From positions 1 through 64,000 of the forward strand of contig NOWV01000202.1 in assembly GCA_003344405.1 (NCBI GenBank): a stretch of DNA of 64,000 nt, given 5' to 3'. Shown here piece by piece: positions 47,901 to 61,499 of the stretch (within the stretch, counting starts at the first letter, position 1; every line of letters begins with the position of its first letter). A model generated the notes under the pieces. It was not told the origin of the DNA and ran no database searches. It saw only the letters and a program-made list of their open reading frames with translations. Made by a program: the position numbers and the translations under genes. Origin of the DNA: Trichoplax sp. H2 (lineage: Eukaryota > Placozoa > Uniplacotomia > Trichoplacea).

Positions 47901-50042
47901 CGATGCTTCAATGTTTGGATAATGTCACGCGTATTCTGCCCAAGAATCCTTTGGGGAAACTGGTAAGTGGACAGTTTTCAGGCTAACTTGACCTGTTGTA
48001 AAAATATTAGCTATGTTTTCCTCAAATTTCATGAAATTTTGTATTATGATATTCCTTAAAGACAATCGAAGTTTATCTGCGTTGCATACAATCCAACATT
48101 ACTGAAGAACAGGATTTTAAGGATTCCATGAAATTGTTAGGGTAAGTTTATCTCTTAATTTATTTTACAGCTGCTATAAAATTGTTACTTAAAACTTTGA
48201 ATCTCTATTCTTGTATTTGCTAAATAGCATTTTCAGCCTAATGACAATATTATGTAATTATGATTGGCTGTTAGATCTACATGTAGTGAAGAGCTAATAT
48301 CATTTCTCACATCATGTATCCAGGCCATCGAAGAATACGCTGTTAATAGGTATAGGTAACTGTAGTAAAATGAGCACGCTGTTGAAATTAACTTCATTGA
48401 GTTGTTTTTGAAGAAATAACAATCAGTTAAGCGAAATCCTGAATACACTAACAAATCTGCTAACCAAACTTCGTACACTAGCCGGTATGACATACGGTTG
48501 TAGTCAAAAGCTTTAATTATTATTTTATGATTAACTTCGTTTGATCAGTATAGTAAGAATAATTTTGCTCTATTTGAATATGATAAATACGAATTTTTAT
48601 TAGACGGATCAGCAGGAGATGAAGAATTCGCGGATAATGACGATGATAACGAAACTGATCAAAATCAGAAAATAGATCGTTTCAAGTTGCAAGAAGTAAA
48701 TGACTATTTTAGCTTATCATCATCTTTGTTCTGTCAACCTTATGCCACATATAGCCAAGTTAATAACGTCATTATTTATGTATCTAACCGTAATATATAT
48801 TTTAGCGTCTTAGGCAGCTATCAAAACGTAAGAAAAGACCAACACGCTTTGAGAATTGCCGTAGCGAAATTGTAGAAAAACTAACAGAACTATTTAAGTG
48901 AGTAAATCGTAAAATGCAACTTCTTACTTGTTAATTACTCATGAGATTATAACTGTGAGCTATGTATATAATCTACATGTCAATAAGTACAACTTTAAGC
49001 TATGGGCTCTTAGGAAATATGCAAAGTGTCCATCTGAAGTGCCATTATACGAAGTTTGTTACTATGAATCAGTATCGGTGCTGAAGCAGGTTTATGGAAT
49101 TAATTGATCATGTCGATCCGTGTGTATGTATTTATCTTGCTTTCTTTATTTTTGGGGTAATATTATAGCATGTGACTGCATCGCCGCGTATGTCAATCCA
49201 GAAAGCATTAACAGATTTTTCGTCTTACCTTAAGGTAATATTAAAATTATCGTTTCGACTGAATTTATAGCTATTCCCACGAAAAAAATTACAGTTATGA
49301 TAACTGCTGATGAATTAAATTACTGCATAGAATTATTTCTTATCGTATTTTTGTTGTATTGCTAACTTTCAAAATAGAATGAGACAAAAGATTACGAGCA
49401 AACTCCCGATATCTGTGTTGCGTATCAGACATTAGAAGACAAGAAAAAACTTGTTAATTTAGAGGATTGGATGCAGGTAGAGTGCGCTATAGAGATTTCG
49501 TTTTGCATATTACTGCATCACTCTTAAGTCAGTGATAAGTATATATAGCTATTTTAATTCATCATATCTATGTATTACTGCACTTTGTTTTTATTTTTAA
49601 TGTCCTACTACAAATAACAAGTACTGCTTAATTCTTGATTGTTGTAGGAATTTATTCATGAAGCAAAATTTGTTGATAGTAAGACATTGTGCAATGGTAA
49701 TACAAAACTGAATCGTAAAGATAAGCGTACAAACAAACAACAATATCAAGAGCAAAACCAAGAATACGAACAAGAGTTACAGTATGCTATATTAATTATC
49801 CTTAAATGAAAAAGATTTCATATATTTGTCGTCAATTTTGTGTGGGTATATTCCAAATATACTACCAGGATCAAGACCGCTGCAGTAAAGATGCGTGTTC
49901 TTTTTTAACACATTTTAAAATTATTTACTGCCACTGCAGGATGAGATTCATGAGAGCCGTATCGGAGCTTCAATTTTTAGGATTTATTAAGTATTCTAAA
50001 AGGAAGAGTAACTATATATCTCGATTGACTTGGATTGGCTAG
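44962..50042 (+). CDS. ORC3: Origin recognition complex subunit 3
   Basis: Twenty-five exons: 44962-45016, 45129-45232, 45639-45777, 45873-45977, 46117-46166, 46250-46333, 46456-46481, 46594-46637, 46769-46859, 47006-47165, 47266-47379, 47484-47638, 47719-47782, 47846-47962, 48062-48141, 48237-48282, 48324-48349, 48432-48484, 48604-48695, 48806-48897, 49014-49089, 49169-49234, 49378-49476, 49648-49781, 49940-50042. They give about 724 residues without the first exon (human 711). ORC3 is part of the origin-binding ORC in replication licensing. Family matches run from [11 protein letters not shown], through [31 protein letters not shown] and [11 protein letters not shown] to the winged-helix end [15 protein letters not shown] and SRLTW. 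An acidic insert ([12 protein letters not shown]) precedes the basic [10 protein letters not shown]. The start exon is not certain: 44856-44915 would fit in phase 0 but leaves a 46 bp intron. Exons 48237-48484 rest on phase logic. Confidence 0.9.
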
Positions 50043-50769
50043 CTATTCGGTTATAGTTGGTAATTTTACAATAATTTTTTTATCTTTAAAGCCATTAATT
50101 CTCTACACAGAGAGTTATAACTATTAACTATCTACTGGTAAATGTAATGTTATATTCTATATTATGATTGTAGACAATGGTAATGGCCAAATAGATTTAC
50201 CTAGTTTACATAGCATTACTCAATGTCCGACACCGTTTCCAAAACGATGATTGCACTATGGATTGTGCCATGAATGGAATATGCCCATATAATTCATTGT
50301 GCTGTACTATTTTATATGCTTGTAATTTTGAACTAAATCGCTGACGACTAATACGTTTAATCGCGAATTTTTTCCAGCAATAATTTCTTAAAGAAATTTC
50401 AATCTGAGCATTTTCCTATCTACTGCTACTATACAATTGCAGATTGTGACTGATGTTGATCTACAGATTCATGATTAGCTTCAATCTTAGTGCATACAAA
50501 GTTGCCCATCTACAACATAGTTATTAATGCCTTTGTTTCATTCACTTTACGTCAAGATATTATTTTTTCAATTTAAATTAAATTAATAACTGCAATTTCT
50601 ATCGTAAAAGGCGTCTCAAAATGCCATTGCTACCATGAAAAATTTAGGAAATAGACAATAAGTTTGCGAAAATACATGTACAGAGCTATTTTGTAGGTCT
50701 AAATTAACGCAACAACATTACACTTGGACCTATAGCTGGTGATATTATGCTCTCATATATCTTGCTTGA
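50043..50769. other. Convergent intergenic interval ORC3 / OSCP1
   Basis: 727 bp between two convergent stop codons. It should hold both 3' UTRs. No gene or structured element was recognised. Confidence 0.6.
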
Positions 50770-53700
50770 CTAGGCACTGTCCATTAGTGCTAACAGATCA
50801 TCACCTTTTTCTGTAGCTGAATGGAAATGTTGAAGTAGAAAATGTTGTTAGTGTATATTTATAACTATAGCATACAGCTATTGCTATAGTGCTATAGTAA
50901 GTAGCTGATTTTATTATGTGATTGATACCTGTAGCTGAATTATTGCTGGTTATAGTGAAATCATCCATAATTCTCGACAATTCGTCACTTGCTTTTTTCT
51001 ACATATCCATTATGTAATTATGAAACCAATAGTTTAAGACATAATTGCCACTTATTAGACAATTGAATTTATGATCGCCTTGATCAATTGTAAGTTTTGC
51101 TAGGAATTGATATTTACAAAATGATGACTGTAGAATACGCTACCTTGCTCGCGTCGATATTAATTACACGATCAGGTCGGTATATTGTCTTTTCTGCAGC
51201 ACTGAGTTAAAAAAAGTTCGAATATTGTTGATTTCTGTTTTGATATTTATGTACTCTGATTTGTACTTACATTTCTTCTTCTTTGTCAGTACTGAATAAA
51301 TTGAGCCTAAACGCTGAAACTGTAGAATAGAACGGATGGGTAGTGCTTTCATTAGCGTTATACACAGTAAGAAATCGACTGTTACACTACAGCGGTAGTA
51401 GAATGATTTCGACTGTAATTAAAAATAAATGATATGATTTATTGTAAATATACCATCTTTTGCTTTCTTTTCATCTTTGCCGACTAAATGAGCAAGGAGA
51501 TTTAATTCTTCTTTGGCTAATGGGTTAGGTGCATTTCCAGATGCCCCATCCTATCATAATTAAATTTATATAATTAATTTGTAATATAAATTCTTGGATC
51601 TTAATTTCTAATCGTGACGGAAGAATCGATGAATTGTAGACGCAAGTCTTTGTTTATGGGCATGATTGAATCTTGAGTATTGTAAAAATATCGCGCGAGA
51701 GTTTATTTTTAATAAGAGGGAAGAAACCATGCAACGGAACAATACAATTTCAATTTAAAAATACCTCACTAAAGCATTTCCTTAATGTCGGAATATTTGT
51801 GGGTTCAAGCTATTAGTATCCCATTAAATTAATTTCTATAGCTGCGTCTACTAGCACTTTAGTAAATTAGATAGGACTAGCCCTCCCTGCCTAAGATGCC
51901 ACCGTCATATTTTCATGCATAAATCATAAATTATCCTAATTTATAGTGGGATTTTAGTATTTAGAACGAAAGATACTTTTGAATATTATTACGGTAATAC
52001 AGTACTTAAATAACTTCAGTTAATTTACATCCAATCGTATTAAATATCATATTTAGAGTTATTATTCATCTATCTGTCCAGCTAGCCGTACCTGTGATTG
52101 CGACTGGGATACGCTACTCGTTTCGACGTTCCTATCCACATTATACCTATAGATTAAAGGAAAGAGGAGATTAGTAAAGATACAGCCACTCAATTAGCCC
52201 TTAATTGAATAAAGTTGATTTTATTCTTTCAATCTACTATAAAATGGATTAATAACAATTAAATGAGGCAAAAGTCCTTACATATTGGTGCCTAATAAGG
52301 TAATTCTTTCACCACTTTTCTCAAATGATCCAGGTTTTAACACAGTTCTATATTTTGTATTGGTCTTAAACTCGATAGTTCTAACTACTTCATTATTGGC
52401 AAAAAACCTTAGGAAGGATAATATATCTTTTAATATATCATATATAGTAACGAACAGAATAATTAATCGTCGATTTTATATCTACCGAATAACTCCTGGC
52501 ATTTCCGTTCCATAAGGGATAGGACTATCCACGGGCAGAGAAAATCGACCATTGGAATTTTGAACTTTATCTTTTAAAAATATCGATACCTACGTAGAAT
52601 GATATAGATAAAATAAAACTGATTTGCGCTATTTCTTCATTTTATATCTTTTTTAACATAACAGAAATGAGATAATAGTGGCTAGGCAATCAATCCTTGA
52701 TTTCTGCTTTTTAAGCCATTCTATTTTAATCAAAGCCAAAGTAGGAGAACATTCTCTACTGTCAGCATTGCTATGATATGCTACAAAGCTTTTCCATACC
52801 GTAATTATTTGCTTACAATTTAACTTTGATTCCATTTACTCTCATTTTACTTCTTACCCTGATGTGCATATCTTGAAAGAATGAAAGTAGAGCTTGCCTA
52901 ATTAACTGAAATTGACCGGTCGACAAACTTGCGAAATGCTAACGAAGAAAAATAGATTTGAAACGATTATTTTCCTAGCATTTCGAGGCTAATTTTAGCA
53001 AATAGTGGAGAAGCATAGCGTCATCGATTCTCTGCCATAAAATTTTATGAATTATACCCTATAGTTTAAATGATGAGCTCCTTTAAGCTTTTATATCCTT
53101 ACCTCGTGTAATAAATGATAAACATGGTCAATCAATAAGATAATCTTAGTAGAACCAGATACAAAATCTTTTATTGCATCCACATGATTGAGCGTAACCA
53201 ATAAAACATCGCTTGGCCTTAGGCAAAGTGAAACCTACCCAAAGTAAAATACCAAAAGATGGTTTATGAGTAATTTATTTGTATCATATAAAGTTTACTA
53301 AAGAGCTTATGAGGATAACAGCTGCTTTCAATTATATATATATTTATATTAGTACTGATTATAAAATCATCTATCGCTTGCTTCCATATACTTATTTGAA
53401 AAAAATTTTTATGATAATGATTAGTAGTATAGCATAAACAAATGGAATCCCACATATGCTCGAGTATCTGGCAGCGATAATAAATTTTAGGTATGGGCGA
53501 ACTTAAATTTGATTTAATCTAAATTCTATTCCTCTTAAAATTAGACAATTCAAGTTTAAGATAAAACGACTAACATAAACTACAAGATATTCAATCTAGG
53601 AATGTTCAAGTTGAGTAGCATCTATAAGAATCGTAATTCCTCGTGGACTAGCAAGATTCACGTATTGAATCCGTTATTATTCAACCTGTAGTTATAATTT

Positions 53701-56700
53701 ATGGAATACCAAAAAGCGAATGCATTTATTTTCTTACCTGGTACTTGAATGCCATTGTCATCAAATCGTAAAGCTAAAGAAATTAAATGAATCCATTTTA
53801 ATATATCGACAAAATCAAATAACCGAAAGACAGACTCTTAAAAGCTACAGCATAAATTGCCATTTTTGTCATGGATACCCTGGCTGAAGTGATCCGTATC
53901 ATAAATTTAAAATAAAGTCCACGACAGTAATTTCACTGCTAATTCAGTCTTGAATATAAAGTAGAGAAGGTAGTATCCTCGACTATGTCATTGAAAAGGG
54001 TACTTTCAATCATTATACTTTCGTATGCTGCCACTTGATTGACTCGATTTTTATTATGAGGAATGTTTCTTGACTTATTATTTAAGATCACAGTGTGATT
54101 AATATCGTTTTGTCTAATGACGTAAACAGCAAAGAAAGGCTTTAATATTACGAGCAGGTTGAATTAAAATTGGAATCGACTGCTAATGGAAAAGGTGGAA
54201 GCGGTACATTTAGTTTCACTATCACTATTATAATTCCAAATTTTGGGTATTTACGGAAATATTAGTCATTAAAATAAATTTACGGCTACGAAATAGTTTG
54301 ACATTATGAGTAGTTATGAATAAAACTGCCATCGGTTACTACTATTGGTAGTTAGGAAATCATCAGTATCAATGCGTTAAATGAAAAATAACACCGGGAA
54401 AGGAATACTGTCAGTGATTATAAACGGTATTATCTATCCATAATATAGAAAGGATAGGCTTGATTTGAGGTGGTCTTTTTTCTATTCATATATATATTTA
54501 AAAGCAGACAATTAATACCTGTAATACAAAAATTTATTATTTTTACCATCTGATAAAAAATTATCCTATATCAGGCTGAAAATAGCAGGAAATGACATTC
54601 TTATTTACAAGCTACGGATGAGGTTATTGGTTGGTAACACTAAAGTCTCTAATGGTCTCTAGGTAACACTAGTTGGACTAATTTCACTGATTCGATTAAA
54701 TCATCAGATACTTTTATGGATTTTCACATTTGTGAAATGCACCGTAGTCTAAGAGATTTAATGTACTTATTGTGTATTAAAATGTTATAAAGAAAGTCTA
54801 ATAAATCGCTGAATGTCACGTTCTGTAATAGTTACATAATTAGTATGTTACCTTCTTTCTATATATGGTTAAATATCACGATGTTATCACGTCGTGCGTA
54901 TATAGATGTAGTTATGGTACTATATTAAGGTTATCTATATATGTATTCTCATGTTGCCATACTTGGCATGATAGTCTATTTGTAATGACTAAACTAGGGA
55001 AACCTTTCTGTTAGTGATGATCTTGTGATCTACTGACGTAGATCACAGGTCACAATAAAGAAAGTATATAAACTCTTCATTTTAACAATAAAGTTAGTTC
55101 TTCAACTTAATTACTGGGTCTCCTTGCTGAGTGCAGATCTAGTACTTGTTACAAAATTTGGAAGTTGTAACACTGAAATAATAGAGAAAGTATAACTTTA
55201 TCAAGACTATGAATACGGTTATCCTAGAATGCCATAAATATCTACTGAGTAGCTAAAATAGTAGAGAAAGTATAGCATTATCGATAGCTATACACAATGT
55301 TATCTAGAAAAAATGTAGTCAATAACGTCTAACGAATAGCTGAAATAATAGAGAAACTATAATATTATCGATAGAGATAAATAATGTTATCTAGAAAGAA
55401 TGTAGATAGCATTCGTTTCAGATGTAATCGATTTAATCAGTTATATCTACCGTCTCAATTACATACAATAGAGAATAAAATTTAGGATATGAATGCTCGT
55501 ATGTGGAAATTATATGTCAATTTTATCCACTTAAGAAGTCTAGCGTTATAGTTGGATGGAGCATAGACAATACGGGTAGAATCTTAAGTTGTTATTGGTG
55601 TTAACTGATTTCATGAATATTCAAGGATAATACGACCCGGATGAGCTCATGTGTAGTAGCTTTTTCTTTTAGTTTATATCATTAGTGATCTCAATCATCA
55701 ATGATAGCTATTATTTCCGTCATTTCCAATCACTAAAACGGATATCTAAAACGGATATCTCCCTTTTAGTTGATTATGATTAGCTCATGACGGAATGAGA
55801 AGATTCATCATTATCATCCATCGATTGTATTCTGACTTTCTCTACTGGTCTAGACTTGTTACAATACGAAACTAATCGATCAAAATTAGGAAAGAGAAAT
55901 AACTTACCATAAATATTATGTTCTTAGAATAAATAATACCTTTCCAGTAAAGTATAACAAAAACTGTAATCAATTAAAGTTTAAGAGATGAAAAAAACAA
56001 CTGTCGACTATAACTATATAGCTATAGATTGGAATAGACTCTTTAATGATTAATTCATCAACCGAATTTATTCCGGGAGCTAAATGCATTGATGAACGTG
56101 TCATTCTGATGCCAGATTTTATTTTTAATCAAAGAAAATCGAACAATTTAAAGATGGAAATATTTCCCTTATTATTGATAAACTAATAAGGATGATTCGT
56201 TTGTCAACAGGAACTTCTTCAGTACTCTATATAATTTTAATAAACAAGTACATTTCCAACCAGATTTCTTGAATGAAGGAAGATCAACTAGTTTTTGAGA
56301 TGGAATGATTTTCCTTAGAGTTGATCAATCAATACGAATGATCTATCGATCATCAGCAAAAAGTTACTCAGCGCATTAATCGTGCAACAAACTTGCACTT
56401 TCTGACTAGATTTATTTTCGATCAACGAAATTTAACTAATTTGCAAATGGAAATTTTTTCTTGTAGTTCATAAACTAATAGAAATAATTCGTTTGCCAGC
56501 ATAAAATTTATCAGGATGCTAAATATTTTAATAATCTTGTACTTTTTTAGCAAGATTTCATTCCTAATTAAGGAAGATCAAATGGTTTGCAGACGGGATT
56601 ATTTTTCTTGCTCTTGATCAATTAATAAGAGTGATTTGCTGATTAATAGGAATTTCTTCAGAATACCAAACGTTTTAATCAATTTGCACTTCTCTAATAA

Positions 56701-59700
56701 GATTTCATTTATGATAAAAGAAGATCAACTAGCTTTAAGATGGAATTATTTCCCTTGTTGTTGATCAATCAAAAGGAATGATTTATTGATCAACAAGAAG
56801 TTATTTAATACATTAACCATATAAGAAACTTGCGCATTTGTTACAAGATTTCATTTCCGATTGAAGATGATAAACTAATTTTGAAATAGAATTATTATTC
56901 CCGTTGTTGATTAATTAATAGGAATGATCCATCGATGGACAAGAAGTTATTCAGTACATTAATTGCGTAATAAAATCGTACACTTCTTAACAAGATTTCA
57001 TTTCCGATCAAGGAAGATCAACTAATTTTAAGATAAAGCCATTTTTTGTAGTTACTGGTTAATCAATGGAATAGAATTAAAATTATATTAAGTCAGTCTT
57101 GTTGATGTTAAAGCAAGGTTTTACCTTTTCATGACTGCTAACATAGTCTATCAATTTGTCAATAATATCAGTTGAAAGGAAATTAATTTATTCTTGGTGC
57201 CATTGTAAAAATGATTATATAACGCCTTGTTGAACTTATACATAGGAAAAAGAGCTATTATAGCAAGAATTAAACTGATATTTTAAAGCAGTTATGGTAA
57301 TCTTATCTTTGCTATTGTTGGTAGTCCTTATGAATTATATTATAAAACAGTCATCATAAATTCTAAATAGTTTCTTTATATCTTGTTTATCTTTCTAAAA
57401 AAATTTTTAATTTTTGGTATTATCCTATTAAATTGTCAATGCTAGCCCAATATCCCGAGGGAAGAGGAGAATGAAAATTTCAATTAAGACGATCTTGATC
57501 TCATATCTTGTCCAACGACATCTTTAATACTGTATACAGTAATTGCAATCTACTTTATCTATATTCGATATAGAAATGGCATAATTATTTTATGGTTTTA
57601 AAATTCCGTCTAACCCTTACTCTTGAAAAATGTTATAGCATCATCATCATTGAATGAATGAGTTCAGAATGAGAATTCACACAAATCTCGCAAGACTTGA
57701 AAAAATTCAACTTAAAATGTTAGTAGGATAGAACTCAATCATCGTATTATGCTATTCAGGATAAATGATCGATGCTTGTCGATTTGATGAATACATTAAT
57801 TTTAAAAACTATTAAACAATCTTTCACCATTAAACCGATTTGTAGCTTAGTAGCCAAATAAGCAATGCTTGGAGTAAGTGAAATTAGGAAGCTCTAAACG
57901 ATTCTAGCGTTTCAAAGCTGTTGAAAAACTCCTTCCATTTAACTGACTTCAAAAATAAATCGGCAAGCAAATAAAATATTTAGATGTATAACCTAATATA
58001 GTAGTCATGATATTCTTTCTGTATGGTCGAGTAATTTCCTCTAGAGCTAATAGAAAACGATTTGATCGCTTTATCGATAGCAACTGGTTAATTAATACCT
58101 ATAATAAAAGCGATGAGATTTTATGTGTTTGCTTTACGTGGGTTGAATTGGCTGAAGCAAATGGCATATTTATAGATAAAAATGGAAGAAATTTCAATTT
58201 ATTTACCAATATTGATTGTGATTCCTACTTAATCTGTTGTTAAACCAAATAGAATGATGATTCTAATCGAGTTTAGGCTGACAACTTTTTTACAAGGATG
58301 ACAACGTTTAGTCAAGTTTGCTGAGTTAGTTATTTCATAAAGTAAGCCAGTCCGACTTGTTTTTTTATAAAATAACTATCAACTTGATTATTTATAAAGT
58401 AGCTAAGAACGTTTGTGAAATAATCTTTGAAAAGTTATTCCATAAATTAAACATTAACTTCTTAGTAACTTCATAACATTGGCACGGTTTTTTTATAAAA
58501 TGATTGGTTAGCAGTTTGTAAAATTAGTAATGTTTTGATGACTTTATAACGTAGTTTGCTACTTTGTATAATTATGCTACTCGACCTAGCAAGCACCCTA
58601 CAGGGGAAATTAAAAGTACTATTTTATGAAGACAAGATAGGAGCGACGACATCCTTCATCATCTTCTATAGAGATTGATTGCGATTGTGTCATTTCTTGA
58701 TTTACTGGTACTGTATTTCTAATTGTTGCTAACATAATTAGTATCTCATCTAAGAACTTAGGATAGATTATGCGTGTACACTGTATACTTCATCAATAGA
58801 GCATGGAAGATATAAAAATTCTATGGCTAAGCTGGTATTATGAATGTTCTCTCGCCATTGCTCATGTTGCTTGCACTATTACTTGATGTATCGAGAGGCT
58901 ATTTTCTATTTATTGCTAGTTGACACTGTCTCTACGAATTGAAGATATGGTATACAGTATGCTAGTTTAAATAAAAATAAGAGATCAGTTCGATTGTTAC
59001 TCTGGCGCCGTTCGTTTAACCTTCATAGTTAGTGTTGGCTCTGTAAGTTGAGATATTTTATGTGGTAGTTTAAATCAGAATCAGAGATAAATTCTGTTGC
59101 AATATTGGCGTTGTTGATAGCCTTTCATAATAACTCATAATGATTGCTCCTTTTCTTAATCTAATGTTAAATATATTTTCTAGCCCTTGATTGTTGGTGC
59201 TGCAGTACTGTATCCATGAGCTTAGGAACAATTTTATAACAAGTTAAAATGGGAAAATAAGAGATAAATATTAATGATCGGCTACTATTATTTCCTAATA
59301 TTAATGGTCATGGATAGCCTATGTCTTGTACTTCCTAATGTACAACCGAGGGAAGATAGAAAATTCTTTTCCGATCAGTATTATATTTACTGCATGAGAT
59401 AGAATTTAATAAGATCGTTAGAATATTCTATCGAAATGGTAAACGTGACGATGACAACAACAACGGCGAAATAATTGAGGCTAATGTCCTTTCTTTCCTA
59501 CGTTTAGTATAACGTTTTTGAACGCCAATCCATGAGAAATTTTATTGTTTTATGGGTAGAATCGCTTAGTAACAAATAAGCCAAGAAATAATGATGGATA
59601 AATCAAGTTTTACGTCATAAATTAAAAAGAAAATGCTCTCACGTAGGCTACCTCATTATAATAGCTCGTACGTAAAGGTTAAATATGGGTTCAAAATATG

Positions 59701-60922
59701 GGTACGGCTGGTCCAATTTTTAATTTCAAAATGAATTTGTCTAATTTTATATTAAATAAATGCAATACTATAATATCACTCCTGCTTTATCAACTATTTC
59801 TAATATGAAATTGTTGATAAATCCGGAGAAAACATCATATATTTTTCTATGGAATCTTTATTTTACTTCAATGAAACATTTCAGCTTTACAATTCACCGC
59901 AATGCATGATTCCAGTATCCTTGGTCTATTGATGGCAATGGGACACTAATTGCCTGACTAAGATATCTACTATGTCCATCGCTCTAAGACAACTGACAGT
60001 TGCTAAAGATTAATTGAATTGGTCAATTTATATTTCATTGATGTAAAATGTTCATGCTATCTTCTAAAAGATTTCACCATTAATTTAATGACTACACAAA
60101 CTCTGAAAAGTACCGCAGGTTTTTAGTTTTTTGCTTATTAACAGTAGCTTATGGAAAAAAAACTTTCTACATAATTGAAATATGCTGCTCAGAAATGAAG
60201 TAAGAAATGTTTAACGAATATTATATGCTTATTATAAATTTAAAAATGGAGTGACGTTAGGTAGTATGCATTCTAAAATATAAATCTTGCAGTAAATTAG
60301 GATAGGATTGGTCTAATGCATTCGTGTAATATTAATGCTCATTTTTCATTTTGTGAAGGAACGAAATAGGTTTCGGAGAGGTATTTCATCGATTTTTTGA
60401 GATATTTACAATAGAAAATGATTGAAATCAATCACTTTCGTCGATAAACTAGGCCAATTAGCTCTCTAATTAGCTAATTCATAAAGGTAGTAATAACATA
60501 ATACTGAGAATTTTATAGTAAAACTAATCTACTAACGCTTATCCTAAATTAGGATCGATTTTTATGATGTTGCCTCAAGAACTATGTAAGAGAAGAACCC
60601 CGATAAACAGCAAAGAGATATCAAAGTCGCTATTATATTGCTATGACAAAACTATCATATCTAGCTTATAACGAAACAATTTTAAGTGGATAAGTTATCT
60701 TCGCAATGTCAAACTAATCAAATGGAGAATTCAAGCCATTTAATCTAATTGATTTACTCCAACTTACCTTATCCATACTTGCGGCGTTTAATCGCATAAT
60801 CGAAGCGTGAGCTAGACGATCAAAGACTGTTCTCATTGCTTTCTTGGAATACATTTCTTGAGGTTTAAATAATTCCTCCATAAAACGCTTATTAAACATG
60901 GTACCAACAATATCGTGCATTA
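50770..60922 (-). CDS. OSCP1: OSCP1 (organic solute carrier partner 1), 5' end missing
   Basis: Twelve exons on the minus strand, 5' to 3': 60922-60768, 53773-53738, 53234-53103, 52938-52858, 52589-52486, 52407-52282, 52146-52092, 51550-51454, 51319-51271, 51201-51144, 50998-50929, 50816-50770. They join in frame to about 336 residues; about 35 N-terminal residues are missing (human 379). OSCP1 (NOR1) is a conserved ciliated-cell-associated protein whose biochemical role is poorly defined. Matches include TMFNKRFMEELFKPQEMYSK, LAHASIMRLN, LYDLMTMAFKYQ, PSDVLLVTLNH, FQLIRQALLSFFQDMHIR, FLKDKVQNSNGRFSLPV, APNPLAKEELNLLAHLVG and GDDLLALMDSA. The first mapped exon begins in phase 1, so a start exon must lie at a higher coordinate; I could not find it. 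Intron 60767-53774 is 7 kb, far above the rest of the window, and contains repeats and a solo LTR. Confidence 0.92.
54809..55177 (+). mobile_element. Solo LTR of an LTR retrotransposon, with target-site duplication
   Basis: A 359 bp insertion (54814-55172) begins TGTCACG and ends GTAACA, and is flanked by the 5 bp direct repeat CTGAA (54809-54813 and 55173-55177). The same locus without the insertion and with one CTGAA is present at 62617-62963. Ends TG..CA, short imperfect inverted termini (TGTCAC / GTAACA) and a 5 bp duplication are the marks of an LTR. Inside are TATATAAA at 55065-55072, AATAAA at 55054-55059 and 55087-55092, and a hairpin GTGATCTAC TGAC GTAGATCAC at 55025-55046. No internal retroelement coding sequence is next to it. 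The strand is inferred from the TATA-then-AATAAA order. The family cannot be named from the LTR alone. Confidence 0.88.
55173..55420. repeat. Tandem repeat, about 80-87 bp, three copies
   Basis: Units carrying TAGAGAAAGTATA occur at 55182, 55262 and (as TAGAGAAACTATA) 55349, each followed by ATTATCGATAG-like and GTTATCTAGAA-like blocks. The solo LTR inserted at the edge of this small array. Confidence 0.75.
56060..57070. repeat. Tandem array, about 147 bp period, seven copies
   Basis: The anchor AGATTT occurs at 56114, 56262, 56408, 56553, 56700, 56846 and 56993, giving spacings of 148, 146, 145, 147, 146 and 147 bp. Each unit contains GGAAGATCAACTA-like, TTGTTGATCAATCAATAGGA-like and CAACAAGAAGTTATTCAG-like blocks, diverged by perhaps 20-30 percent between copies. 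It lies in the 7 kb OSCP1 intron. Confidence 0.8.
57071..60767. other. Rest of the large OSCP1 intron, no gene seen
   Basis: AT-rich. A 78-codon plus-strand frame at 58007-58243 has no family features and is not called. Around 58280-58560 there are short diverged repeats of TTATAAAATAACTA/TTTATAAAGTAGCTA type. Otherwise nothing is recognised. Confidence 0.5.
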
Positions 60923-61499
60923 CTATGGCCATCATGAAATAAGAATTAAAAACAGAAACATATTTAGCGGATGAGCTCTCTTGCATCAAAATGACAATAC
61001 ACCAATTTTAATTCCCTACTTCAAACAGTAAAATGCAATTAACATGGCTAGCATGAAAGGCTAAGAAAGTATAAACCTATTAGAACCCTGCAGGAGTAAT
61101 TAAATATGCTATTAGCTCGTTAAATAGATATATGGGGATGTTAAGACATTGATATTATTTTCATGGATGTCGTCAATCAAAAATGAGGATCCTTCGTTCT
61201 TTGCTAATGTATTTCTTAGAATATATTTTGATGTATTACAAGGTGAAGAAATTAAACAATCCGCTTATTCCTGAATATACTCAGAGTCAATTTTACTACT
61301 AACGAAACCATCTTTGTTATATAAGAAAATAAAGTCTTTAATCATTCTAATTCAGACGATGTAACGACGGAAAATAAACTTTCCACGTATTATCCTTATG
61401 CTGAGTAATTCATATAGTAGTAGTGATAATATCGAGCCTGCTATAGTTTTAACCTAGTATTCGTTTAATCGAAATTAGGAGATCTACTGAGAATAGAAT

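Noticed and set aside
58007-58243. 78-codon plus-strand open frame inside the OSCP1 intron
   Set aside because: No recognisable family and no flanking exons. A frame of this length is expected by chance in 7 kb.
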